A stretch of DNA of 64,000 nucleotides, taken from positions 1 to 64,000 of the forward strand of contig NZ_NKHG01000052.1 of NCBI RefSeq assembly GCF_002744245.1. Direction: 5' to 3'. Shown one piece after another: positions 51,206 to 59,450 of the stretch (its first letter is position 1; each line of letters opens with the position of its first letter). Position numbers and translations under genes: made by a program. The stretch comes from Bacillus pumilus (GTDB lineage Bacteria; Bacillota; Bacilli; Bacillales; Bacillaceae). Under the pieces are notes generated by a model, which was not told the origin of the DNA, did no database searches, and saw nothing but the letters and a program-made list of their open reading frames with translations.

Positions 51206-51599
51206 TATATACAATAATTTTATTATGTTAACTAATAATTATTTTTTACATCATTTGGAATTTTTTCTTTCTTCTTCATATATCTTGACTTAACGTGATG
51301 ATGTTAAAAGAAGAGATTGTATGTCATTCTTTCTACCCAAATAGAGCAAAAAGAGATTTTGACCGTCTGAAATGATCTCATGCGACATATGATCATTCTG
51401 GGTACAGTCACACTAAGAATCAAGAGATAAGGATAACCTTCGATGAGCGTAAAGCTGATTGCTGTTTACTATGCTTATTTTTGAAACATGCTTGATTCTT
51501 TTCAAAACTGTACAAATCACGCACGGAATAAAAAGGGGGTGATTCTTTTATTGATGAACTCTTCACGTTTCATTAAAAAGAAGGGGTGAGAAAAAGGGA
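51206..51599. other. 394-bp upstream region of the hydrolase cluster with inverted repeats
   Basis: No gene of normal size is visible. Inverted repeats: TTAAC-N8-GTTAA (51290-51307), overlapping a TTGACT at 51285-51290; ATGATC-N13-GATCAT (51372-51396); GTAAA-N11-TTTAC (51449-51469); TTTTGAAA-N13-TTTCAAAA (51479-51507). I found no convincing complete sigma-A promoter or catabolite-response element by eye. A tiny frame with a ribosome site (AAAAAGGGGG, 51531-51539) runs from TTG 51551 or ATG 51554 to TGA 51589, encoding MNSSRFIKKKG. Confidence 0.5.
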
Positions 51600-53450
51600 A
51601 TGCCATCTTACAACTATGTAGAGGTTTTACAAAAATCCATTTTATTTTACGAAGCCCAGCGGTCTGGAAAGCTTCCAGATAGCAATCGTCTCAATTGGCG
51701 AGGAGACTCTGGATTAGAGGATGGGAAGGATGTCGGCCATGATTTAACAGGAGGCTGGTATGATGCAGGAGATCATGTGAAGTTCGGGCTTCCAATGGCC
51801 TACTCTGCAGCGATCCTCGCGTGGACAGTGTATGAATACCGAGAAGCTTATGAAGAGGCAGAGCTACTTGATGCCATCTTAGATCAAATCAAATGGGCGA
51901 CCGATTATTTTTTGAAAGCACATACCGGTCCGAACGAATTTTGGGCGCAAGTAGGCGATGGACACGTGGATCATGGTTGGTGGGGGCCGGCTGAAGTGAT
52001 GCCGATGAGCCGGCCAGCTTTTAAAATTGATGAAGATTGTCCAGGAACAGAAGTAGCCGCACAAACCGCTGCCGCTTTAGCAGCAAGCTCTATCATTTTT
52101 AAACAGACGAATGCGGCTTATGCAGCAAAGCTTCTCACACATGCGAAAGAGCTTTATGCATTTGCTGATCAATATCGCGGCAAGTATACAGATTGTGTAA
52201 CAAATGCTCAGCCCTTTTATAATTCATGGAGCGGCTACATTGACGAGCTCATTTGGGGAGGGATATGGCTCTTCTTGGCGACAAATGAACAGTCATATTT
52301 AGATCAAGCGCTAAAGGCGGTAGACGAATGGCCAAAGGATTGGGATTACACGTTTACAATGTCGTGGGATAACACTTTTTTTGCTTCACAAATCTTACTC
52401 GCTCGAATCACAAAGGAGAAAAGATTTATTGAATCGACTGAACGAAATCTTGATTACTGGACCACAGGTCTTATTCAACATGGAAATGTAGAAAGAATCA
52501 CATATACGCCGGGTGGTCTGGCGTGGCTTGATCAATGGGGGTCACTTCGTTATACAGCAAATGCCGCATTTCTTGCATTTGTATACGCTGATTGGGTAAC
52601 TGACCAAGAAAAAAAGAATAGATACCAATCGTTTGCTATAAAGCAAACTCATTACATGCTAGGTGACAATCCGCAAAATAGGAGCTATGTCGTTGGTTTT
52701 GGTCACAATCCTCCTATGCATCCGCATCACCGAACTGCACATGGCTCATGGTCCAACCAACTGACAAATCCTCCAAATCATCGGCACACGCTGTACGGAG
52801 CACTTGTTGGAGGCCCTAATGCACAGGATCAATATGTAGATGACATCTCTGACTATGTGTCTAATGAGGTGGCGACCGATTATAATGCTGCCTTTACTGG
52901 AAATCTCGCCAAGATGGTTCAACTGTTTGGAAAGGGTCAATCGAAGCTACCAAACTTCCCACCGAAAGAAACGGTGGAGGATGAATTTTTTGTAGAAGCA
53001 TCTGTGATGAGAAACGATACAACGTCTACTCAAATAAAAGCGATCCTATACAATCGCTCAGGCTGGCCGGCAAGAAGGAGTGAAGCACTTTCTTTTAGAT
53101 ATTACGTTGATCTTAGCGAGGTTTTTAAAAATGGGTACACCGAAAAACATATTCAAGTGACAGCAGTCTACAATGAAGGCGCTTCCTTATCTCCATTAAT
53201 GGCATATGACGCATCATCCCATTTATATTTTACAGAAATTGATTTTACAGGAATTCCTCTTTTCCCTGGAGGCGAATCTGAACATAAAAAGGAAATACAG
53301 TTTCGATTATCAGCGCCAAATGGTGCGAATGTATGGGATGCCTCAAATGATTATTCCTTTCAAGGGCTAACATCCACTATGCAAAAAACAGCGAAGATTC
53401 CTGTCTTTGACAATGGTGCTTTAGTATTTGGCACACTTCCAAATCAATAA
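51600..53450 (+). CDS. GH9 cellulase (endo/processive endoglucanase) with CBM3c, no signal peptide
   Basis: 616 aa. The GH9 catalytic domain begins almost at once (NYVEVLQKSILFYEAQRSGK). Catalytic residues are in place: Asp55/Asp58 in GGWYDAGDHVKFGLPMAYS, the HPHHRTAHGSW motif, and the acid Glu423 in YVSNEVATDYNAAF. A CBM3c module follows (~460-590; FFVEASVMRNDTTSTQIKAI, NRSGWPARRSEALSFRYYVD), the theme-B arrangement of processive endoglucanases. There is no further cellulose-anchoring CBM. The chain starts with MPSYNY and no hydrophobic signal is encoded upstream in frame, although close relatives are secreted. AAGGGGTGAG precedes the ATG; GH48 follows in 23 bp, so the two are probably co-transcribed. 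Confidence 0.92.
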   Translation: MPSYNYVEVLQKSILFYEAQRSGKLPDSNRLNWRGDSGLEDGKDVGHDLTGGWYDAGDHVKFGLPMAYSAAILAWTVYEYREAYEEAELLDAILDQIKWATDYFLKAHTGPNEFWAQVGDGHVDHGWWGPAEVMPMSRPAFKIDEDCPGTEVAAQTAAALAASSIIFKQTNAAYAAKLLTHAKELYAFADQYRGKYTDCVTNAQPFYNSWSGYIDELIWGGIWLFLATNEQSYLDQALKAVDEWPKDWDYTFTMSWDNTFFASQILLARITKEKRFIESTERNLDYWTTGLIQHGNVERITYTPGGLAWLDQWGSLRYTANAAFLAFVYADWVTDQEKKNRYQSFAIKQTHYMLGDNPQNRSYVVGFGHNPPMHPHHRTAHGSWSNQLTNPPNHRHTLYGALVGGPNAQDQYVDDISDYVSNEVATDYNAAFTGNLAKMVQLFGKGQSKLPNFPPKETVEDEFFVEASVMRNDTTSTQIKAILYNRSGWPARRSEALSFRYYVDLSEVFKNGYTEKHIQVTAVYNEGASLSPLMAYDASSHLYFTEIDFTGIPLFPGGESEHKKEIQFRLSAPNGANVWDASNDYSFQGLTSTMQKTAKIPVFDNGALVFGTLPNQ

Positions 53451-53473
53451 AACATTTAAAAGGGTGAGTGAAC

Positions 53474-55531
53474 ATGACAAACAAAGAACGGTTTTTAACG
53501 CTTTATCATCAATTGAAAAACGATGCGAATGGATATTTTTCACCAGAGGATATTCCTTATCACTCGATAGAGACGCTTATTTGTGAGGCACCTGATTATG
53601 GGCATATGACGACTTCAGAGGCTTATAGCTACTGGCTATGGCTTGAAGTGTTATACGGACATTACACAGGAGATTGGAGCAAATTAGAAGCGGCTTGGGA
53701 CAATATGGAGAAATTCATCATCCCAGTAAATGAAGACGGACATGACGAACAGCCGCATATGAATTCTTACAATCCTTCAAGTCCAGCGACATATGCCTCA
53801 GAAAAACCATATCCGGATCAATATCCTAGCCAACTGAGCGGTGCTCATCCTGCAGGGCAAGATCCGCTTGATGTTGAGCTAAAGTCAACGTATGGAACAA
53901 ATGAAACATATTTGATGCACTGGCTCCTTGACAACTGGTATGAGTATGGAAATTTACTTAATCCATCGCATACCGCTGCTTATGTCAACACATTTCAGCG
54001 TGGTCCGCAGGAATCGGTATGGGAGGCCATACCTCACCCATCACAAGATAATCAATCGTTTGGGAAAACGAATGAAGGCTTCATGAGCTTATTTACAAAA
54101 GAAAATCAAGCTCCAGCTGCCCAGTGGCGTTATACAAATGCGACAGATGCTGATGCACGTGCTATACAGGTGATGTATTGGGCGAAGGAGCTTGGCTACA
54201 AGCAGTCAACTTATCTCAATAAAGCGAAAAAAATGGGCGATTTTCTCCGTTATGGTATGTATGATAAATACTTTCAAACAATCGGCAGTGCGAAGCAGGG
54301 AAATCCATCTCCTGGACATGGAAAGAATGCTTGTCATTATTTAATGGCATGGTATACCTCTTGGGGAGGAGGACTTGGAGATTATGCGAACTGGTCCTGG
54401 CGTATCGGAGCCAGCCATTGTCACCAAGGGTATCAAAACCCTGTCGCCGCTTATGCTTTATCCTCAGATCAAGGAGGCTTAAAGCCATCGTCAGCTACCG
54501 GTGCAAGCGATTGGGAGAAAACGTTAAAGAGACAGCTTGAATTTTATGTGTGGCTTCAATCGAAAGAGGGAGCAATTGCAGGGGGCGCAACGAATAGCTG
54601 GAATGGAGACTATAGTGCCTATCCAGCTGGAAGAAGCACATTTTATGACATGGCCTATGAAGATGCGCCTGTTTACCTTGATCCCCCGTCTAATAATTGG
54701 TTTGGGATGCAGGCATGGCCAATGGAGCGCGTAGCTGAGCTGTACTACATTTTTGCAAAGGATGGCGACAAAACGTCTGAAAATTTCCAAATGGCCAAAT
54801 CTGTCATCACAAAATGGGTCAGCTATGCATTAGATTACATTTTTATTGACAAACGTCCTGTGACAGATCAAGCGGGTTATTTTTTAGATAGCCAGGGACA
54901 GCGGATTTTAGGGGGGACGAATGTTTCTGCTGCTACAACGAATGCACCAGGAGAGTTTTGGCTTCCTGGAAATATAGCCTGGAGCGGTCAGCCTGACACT
55001 TGGAATGGTTTCCAGTCGGCAACTGGAAATCCAAACTTAACAGCTGTAACGAAAGATCCAACTCAAGATACTGGTGTACTAGGTAGCCTTATTAAAGCGC
55101 TCACATTCTTTGCTGCTGGCACAAAGAAAGAGACAGGAAACTATACAGTGCTCGGGATAAGAGCAAAGGATATCGCCGCACAGCTCCTTGACGTTGCGTG
55201 GAATTACAATGATGGCGTTGGGATCGTCACAGAAGAAGAAAGAGAAGATTACCATCGTTTCTTTAAAAAAGAAGTATATTTCCCAAATGGTTGGAACGGA
55301 ACATTTGGTCAAGGGAATCAGATTCCTGGTGCTAACACCATTCCGTCTGATCCACAGAGGGGAGGTAATGGAATCTATACGAGTTTTGCTGATCTACGTC
55401 CGAAAATAAAACAAGATCCAGCATGGTCTGCACTTGAGAGCAAGTATCAAGCATCGTTTAATGAATCAACAGGCAAATGGGATGATGGAGCGCCGGGTTT
55501 TCACCTACCATCGCTTCTGGTCGCAAGTTGA
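53474..55531 (+). CDS. GH48 cellulase, frameshifted near its 3' end, no signal peptide
   Basis: Reducing-end processive cellobiohydrolase family, usually the partner of GH9 in cellulose hydrolysis. The open frame from ATG 53474 (after AAAGGGTGA) gives 685 aa, nearly all catalytic domain. The catalytic acid Glu lies in APDYGHMTTSEAYSYWLW near residue 49; GGGLGDYANWSWRIGASHCH and NNWFGMQAWPMERVAELYY are family segments. After WDDGAP the frame leaves the family sequence (GFHLPSLLVAS, stop 55529), while the next frame reads VFTYHRFWSQVDMATAYAEY, the expected C-terminus. No signal peptide can precede it: only 23 bp separate it from GH9. Confidence 0.88.
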   Translation: MTNKERFLTLYHQLKNDANGYFSPEDIPYHSIETLICEAPDYGHMTTSEAYSYWLWLEVLYGHYTGDWSKLEAAWDNMEKFIIPVNEDGHDEQPHMNSYNPSSPATYASEKPYPDQYPSQLSGAHPAGQDPLDVELKSTYGTNETYLMHWLLDNWYEYGNLLNPSHTAAYVNTFQRGPQESVWEAIPHPSQDNQSFGKTNEGFMSLFTKENQAPAAQWRYTNATDADARAIQVMYWAKELGYKQSTYLNKAKKMGDFLRYGMYDKYFQTIGSAKQGNPSPGHGKNACHYLMAWYTSWGGGLGDYANWSWRIGASHCHQGYQNPVAAYALSSDQGGLKPSSATGASDWEKTLKRQLEFYVWLQSKEGAIAGGATNSWNGDYSAYPAGRSTFYDMAYEDAPVYLDPPSNNWFGMQAWPMERVAELYYIFAKDGDKTSENFQMAKSVITKWVSYALDYIFIDKRPVTDQAGYFLDSQGQRILGGTNVSAATTNAPGEFWLPGNIAWSGQPDTWNGFQSATGNPNLTAVTKDPTQDTGVLGSLIKALTFFAAGTKKETGNYTVLGIRAKDIAAQLLDVAWNYNDGVGIVTEEEREDYHRFFKKEVYFPNGWNGTFGQGNQIPGANTIPSDPQRGGNGIYTSFADLRPKIKQDPAWSALESKYQASFNESTGKWDDGAPGFHLPSLLVAS

Positions 55532-55577
55532 TATGGCCACTGCTTATGCGGAATATCATCGTCTAATTAACGAGTAG
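55497..55577 (+). pseudogene. Out-of-frame C-terminus of the GH48 gene
   Basis: Reading from G 55497 gives VFTYHRFWSQVDMATAYAEY and then HRLINE with TAG at 55575-55577. This is the conserved GH48 ending (FTYHRFW...DYxxAxAxYxxL). Removing one G from GGG 55495-55497 restores a single gene of about 700 aa. The change is therefore a one-base insertion in a short G run, either real or a sequencing error. Confidence 0.8.
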
Positions 55578-55589
55578 GGTCGAATACAG

Positions 55590-55612
55590 CTGCCGGCTTC
55601 TGTAGTCGGCAG
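55590..55612 (+). other. Small inverted repeat after GH48
   Basis: CTGCCG (55590-55595) and CGGCAG (55607-55612) with an 11-nt loop, between the GH48 tail and the GH10 remnant. No T tail follows, so it is a weak terminator candidate or a processing site. Confidence 0.3.
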
Positions 55613-55645
55613 TCTGATAATGAAACAAATCAAAGGTGATTCATC

Positions 55646-56139
55646 ATGGTCAAAAAGAAAGGCTTTATGCATCAGTCATTCAATGCTGGTTCACAAGAAA
55701 ATCAAAGCTGGAGAAAAAAAGCGAATGATCGAATTTTAGAACATAGACAAAGAGAGTTAATGATCAGCGTAACGAATGATGAAAAAAGCCAGTAGCAGGT
55801 ATAGAGGTTGAAATCAAACAAACCAGACATGAATTTGCATTTGGTACAGCGATGAATGACCAAGTGTTATTGAACCAAACTTACGCTGATTTTTTTGTGA
55901 AATATTTAAATTGGGCTGTTTTTGAAAATGAGGCGAAGTGGTATGCAAATGAGCCGGAAAGAGGGAGAATCACATATGAAAAAGCAGATGCTGACGGCAA
56001 CATCACATGTTCAGCGTTTCACGGCACGTATGAGATTCGAATTCATCAAGAAAGTCAACTGTTAAAGCAAAAGACGATTGAACTTGATTCAAATGAACAC
56101 ACACCGCTTCAACTAGAATTTATCGTACCTGTAGAATAA
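55646..56139 (+). pseudogene. GH10 xylanase remnant, frameshifted and internally deleted
   Basis: ATG 55646 after AAAGGTGAT opens a frame reading SWRKKANDRILEHRQRELMI and stops at TAG 55792-55794. The next frame continues the same protein (PVAGIEVEIKQTRHEFAFGT), so one base is missing from an A run near 55784-55789. It goes on NWAVFENEAKWYANEPERG and ITYEKAD, the entry of a GH10 catalytic domain, then jumps near 55990 to ADGNITCSAFHGTYEIRIHQ, which resembles the end of GH10 proteins of the type with an FHGxYEV tail. Some 250-300 catalytic residues, including both Glu, are missing. Family assignment is by motif memory. Confidence 0.7.
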
Positions 56140-56160
56140 AAGATTGTGAGGGGAATTTAA

Positions 56161-57291
56161 ATGAAAAAATGGACTCAAAGGGTGGCTTGTTTCATACTAG
56201 TGATCGCTGTATGGGCAGGCTGGTTCTCTCTTACTGTAAAGGCCGCCTCTTATGTGCAAACGTCTGGTACACATTTTTCGTTGAACAATCAACCATTTTA
56301 CTTTGCCGGCACAAACAACTATTATTTCCATTACAAATCAAAAAAGATGGTAGATGCTGTTTTTGATGATATGAAAGCATTGAATTTAAAGGTCATTCGT
56401 ATTTGGGGATTTCACGATGGAGCTCCTCAAGAGAACTCAGTTTTACAATCTAGTCCGGGGGTTTATGAAGAGTCGGGTTTTCGAAAACTAGATTATGCGA
56501 TTCATAAAGCGGGGCAGGAAGGCATAAAGCTAGTCATCCCCCTTGTTAACAACTGGGATGATTTTGGCGGAATGAATCAATATGTTAAGTGGTTTCAGGC
56601 AGGCTCACATGATGCCTTTTATACAGATCCACGTATCAAAAAAGCTTACAAAAATTATGTACGCTATGTATTAGAGAGAACCAATACGTACACAGGTGTT
56701 CAATATAAAGATGATCCTGCTATTATGACATGGGAGCTTGCCAATGAGCCAAGAGTCCAGTCTGATCCTACAGGAAATACATTAGTAAGCTGGGCAAATG
56801 AAATGAGTACATGGATCAAATCGATTGATTCGCATCATCTTGTCGCAGTAGGAGATGAAGGATTCTTTCGTATAACAGGACATGACGATTCGTTTTACGG
56901 AGGAGGAGAAGGTGTTGATTGGGATCGTTTGACCGCTCTTCCCAATATCGATTATGGAACCTATCATTTATACCCAGATCACTGGAACAAGTCAGCTGCT
57001 TGGGGAGTGAAATGGATTGAAGACCATATCACCCGCGGAAATGCGATCGGAAAGCCTGTTGTATTAGAAGAGTTTGGCTATCAAAATCAATCAGCACGTC
57101 CTGATGTATACAGGAGCTGGCTGACGACGGTTGAACGGCTCGGAGGAGCGGGCAGTCAATTTTGGATTTTAACAAGCATTCAAGACGATGACTCGCTCTA
57201 TCCTGATTATGACGGCTTTCGAATTGTAAAGGAGAGCAGGGAGGCATCACTCATCAGTGAACACGCAAAAAGGATGAACGAAAAGAACTGA
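56161..57291 (+). CDS. Secreted GH5 beta-mannanase (mannan endo-1,4-beta-mannosidase)
   Basis: 376 aa. A clear signal peptide (KKWTQRVACFILVIAVWAGW..., cleavage near VKA-AS, residue ~29) is followed by a single GH5 TIM barrel resembling mannanases (AGTNNYYFHYKSKKMVDAVF, DDMKALNLKVIRIWGF, LVIPLVNNWDDFGGMNQYV). The acid/base Glu196 is in TWELANEPRV and the nucleophile Glu304 in VVLEEFGYQNQ. No CBM is attached. GTGAGGGG precedes ATG 56161, 21 bp after the GH10 remnant. It is the only cluster member that looks intact and exported. Cellulase activity within GH5 cannot be excluded from sequence alone. Confidence 0.88.
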   Translation: MKKWTQRVACFILVIAVWAGWFSLTVKAASYVQTSGTHFSLNNQPFYFAGTNNYYFHYKSKKMVDAVFDDMKALNLKVIRIWGFHDGAPQENSVLQSSPGVYEESGFRKLDYAIHKAGQEGIKLVIPLVNNWDDFGGMNQYVKWFQAGSHDAFYTDPRIKKAYKNYVRYVLERTNTYTGVQYKDDPAIMTWELANEPRVQSDPTGNTLVSWANEMSTWIKSIDSHHLVAVGDEGFFRITGHDDSFYGGGEGVDWDRLTALPNIDYGTYHLYPDHWNKSAAWGVKWIEDHITRGNAIGKPVVLEEFGYQNQSARPDVYRSWLTTVERLGGAGSQFWILTSIQDDDSLYPDYDGFRIVKESREASLISEHAKRMNEKN

Positions 57292-57321
57292 TGACGAATG
57301 CCTGATTATAAGGAACTTCAT

Positions 57322-57350
57322 TTGCATAAAAAAATTGGATATGGTATAGT
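57322..57350 (+). promoter_or_regulatory. Sigma-A promoter of the rimP-nusA-infB operon
   Basis: TTGCAT (57322-57327), 17-bp spacer, TATAGT (57345-57350), with TG two bases upstream of the -10. The predicted start near 57357 leaves a leader of about 175 nt. Confidence 0.65.
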
Positions 57351-57356
57351 TTTTAT

Positions 57357-57531
57357 GGAAATGCTAACGATTACCGAGACAAGAGTGGGGAAACCCGCTC
57401 TTTTGTATTGAACAGGCAATTTTTGTCTCGACATTATTCATCCGTTTTCTGCTCCCCCTGCTCACATAAAGCAGGGTTTTTATGCAGAATGATTGATAAG
57501 AGCGTTTATCGAAAGCACAAGGAGGAAGAGA
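57357..57531 (+). promoter_or_regulatory. rimP leader with tandem attenuator-like hairpins
   Basis: Hairpin 1: AAGAGTGGG (57381-57389), loop GAAA, CCCGCTCTT (57394-57402), then TTGT. Hairpin 2: CCCTGCT (57456-57462) and AGCAGGG (57470-57476), then TTTTT. A longer pairing CGAGACAA (57375-57382) with TTGTCTCG (57423-57430) encloses hairpin 1. In B. subtilis NusA is reported to control its own operon by attenuation in this leader, which fits two weak-tailed terminators between promoter and gene. Confidence 0.55.
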
Positions 57532-58005
57532 ATGAGCAAAAAAGTAGTGGATATCGTAAGCGAAATGGTGCAGCCAATTTTAGATGGCTTACAGCTTGAA
57601 CTCGTTGATGTTGAATTTGTCAAAGAGGGTCAAAACTGGTTCCTTCGCGTGTTTATTGACTCTGACAAGGGCGTCGATATCGAAGAGTGTGCCAAAGTGA
57701 GCGAAGCCTTGAGCGAAAAGCTTGATGAGGCAGATCCGATTAGCCAAAACTACTTTCTTGAAGTATCCTCTCCTGGAGCGGAGCGCCCATTGAAGAAAAA
57801 AGCTGATTTTGAAAAAGCACTTGGAAAAAATGTTTTCATGAAAACATACGAACCAATTGATGGTGAAAAGGCATTTGAAGGTGAGCTTACAAGCTTTGAT
57901 GGTGAGATTGCAACAGTGACAGTGAAGATCAAGACAAGAAAGAAAGAGATCAATATTCCATACGAAAAAATAGCGAACGCAAGATTAGCAGTTTCGTTCA
58001 ATTAA
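57532..58005 (+). CDS. rimP: Ribosome maturation factor RimP (YlxS)
   Basis: Helps assemble the 30S subunit; 157 aa. N-terminal RimP domain ([57 protein letters not shown]) and a C-terminal SH3-like barrel ([20 protein letters not shown]). ATG 57532 follows GGAGGAAG; the reading from 57493 lies in the leader. First gene of the operon, 32 bp before nusA. Confidence 0.95.
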   Translation: MSKKVVDIVSEMVQPILDGLQLELVDVEFVKEGQNWFLRVFIDSDKGVDIEECAKVSEALSEKLDEADPISQNYFLEVSSPGAERPLKKKADFEKALGKNVFMKTYEPIDGEKAFEGELTSFDGEIATVTVKIKTRKKEINIPYEKIANARLAVSFN

Positions 58006-58037
58006 CCTTTCCATTGATATAAGGGGGAACCATAAAA

Positions 58038-59153
58038 ATGAGTAGTGAGTTGTTAGATGCCCTGACTGTTCTTGAGAAAGAGAAGGGTATTAGTAAAGAA
58101 ATTATTATTGAAGCAATAGAAGCTGCACTCATTTCTGCATACAAGCGTAATTTTAATCAAGCACAAAATGTTCGTGTTGATTTGAACCGTGAAACGGGAA
58201 CGATTCGTGTATTTGCAAGAAAAGATGTTGTAGATGAAGTGTATGATTCTCGCCTTGAAATCTCTGTAGATGATGCCGTCAGCATCAACCCTAATTACAT
58301 GGTAGGTGACGTCGTTGAGATTGAAGTCACACCAAAAGATTTCGGACGCATTGCGGCTCAAACAGCGAAACAAGTGGTGACGCAGCGAGTGAGAGAAGCA
58401 GAGCGAGGTGTGATTTACACGGAGTTCATCGATCGCGAGGAAGACATTATGACGGGAATCGTTCAGCGAATTGACAGTAAATTCATTTACGTGTCACTTG
58501 GCAAAATCGAAGCCCTTCTTCCGGTCAACGAACAAATGCCAAATGAGGACTACAAGCCACATGATCGCATTAAAGTGTTCATTACAAAAGTAGAAAAGAC
58601 AACAAAAGGACCACAAATTTATGTATCAAGAACACATCCAGGTCTTCTAAAGCGTTTATTTGAAATTGAGGTGCCAGAAATTTATGATGGTACTGTAGAG
58701 CTTAAATCTGTCGCTAGAGAAGCTGGAGACCGTTCAAAAATATCTGTTCGTACAGATGATCCTGATGTGGACCCAGTTGGTTCTTGTGTTGGACCAAAAG
58801 GTCAGCGTGTACAAGCAATTGTCAATGAGCTGAAAGGCGAAAAAATTGACATTGTTCATTGGTCTAATGACCCTGTTGAATTTGTTGCCAATGCCTTGAG
58901 TCCATCAAAAGTACTTGATGTCATTGTCAGTGAAGAAGATAAGGCGACAACAGTGATTGTCCCTGATTATCAGCTATCATTAGCCATTGGTAAAAGAGGT
59001 CAAAATGCGCGTCTCGCAGCGAAGCTGACTAGCTGGAAGATTGACATTAAAAGCGAAACAGATGCAAGGGAACTCGGTATTTTCCCAAGAACTGAAGACT
59101 CTGAATCTCTTTTCTTAGAGGCTGAACCAGTAGCTGAGGAATCTGACGAATAA
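58038..59153 (+). CDS. nusA: Transcription factor NusA
   Basis: RNA-polymerase pausing, termination and antitermination factor; 371 aa, the Gram-positive length without the acidic repeats of E. coli. N-terminal polymerase-binding domain (MSSELLDALTVLEKEKGISK), S1 domain (~135-200), KH1 with SCVGPKGQRVQAIVNELKGE and KH2 with LAIGKRGQNARLAAKLTSWK. The tail is acidic. AAGGGGG precedes the ATG. Probably represses its own operon through the upstream hairpins. Confidence 0.97.
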   Translation: MSSELLDALTVLEKEKGISKEIIIEAIEAALISAYKRNFNQAQNVRVDLNRETGTIRVFARKDVVDEVYDSRLEISVDDAVSINPNYMVGDVVEIEVTPKDFGRIAAQTAKQVVTQRVREAERGVIYTEFIDREEDIMTGIVQRIDSKFIYVSLGKIEALLPVNEQMPNEDYKPHDRIKVFITKVEKTTKGPQIYVSRTHPGLLKRLFEIEVPEIYDGTVELKSVAREAGDRSKISVRTDDPDVDPVGSCVGPKGQRVQAIVNELKGEKIDIVHWSNDPVEFVANALSPSKVLDVIVSEEDKATTVIVPDYQLSLAIGKRGQNARLAAKLTSWKIDIKSETDARELGIFPRTEDSESLFLEAEPVAEESDE

Positions 59154-59168
59154 GAGGTGATATTAAAG

Positions 59169-59450
59169 GTGAAAAGCCGAAAAAAGATCCCGCTTAGAAA
59201 ATGCGTCGTGACGGGAGAAATGAAACCAAAGAAAGAACTGATTCGCATTGTTCGTTCTAAAGAAGGTGAAGTGTCTGTTGACGCAACCGGAAAAATGAAC
59301 GGGCGCGGAGCTTACCTTTCTCTCGATAAAGAAACCATTCTTGCGGCAAAGAACAAACGCAGTTTACAGCAGCAATTTCAGACACAGATTGACGAACACA
59401 TATTTGAAGAATTACTAGAACTAGCTGAAAAAGGTGAACAAACCAAATGA
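59169..59450 (+). CDS. rnpM: RNase P modulator RnpM (YlxR)
   Basis: 93-aa YlxR-family RNA-binding protein beginning with a basic stretch, then [20 protein letters not shown] and [17 protein letters not shown]. In B. subtilis it was recently named RnpM for binding RNase P RNA. GTG 59169 lies nine bases after AGAGGTG; the GTG at 59157 is inside that ribosome site. Overlaps the next gene by four bases. Confidence 0.92.
   Translation: MKSRKKIPLRKCVVTGEMKPKKELIRIVRSKEGEVSVDATGKMNGRGAYLSLDKETILAAKNKRSLQQQFQTQIDEHIFEELLELAEKGEQTK

Noticed and set aside
51360-51520. Catabolite-response element (cre) before GH9
   Set aside because: No stretch matches the TGWAARCGYTWNCW pattern well enough; the dyads present are of other sequence.
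55852-56139. Independent 95-aa protein starting at ATG 55852
   Set aside because: No ribosome site before it, and the family sequence continues upstream in the same frame (TRHEFAFGTAM), so it is the downstream part of the broken GH10 gene.
51206-57300. Mobile element carrying the hydrolase cluster
   Set aside because: No transposase, integrase, tRNA target or flanking direct repeats could be seen; island status rests on context only.
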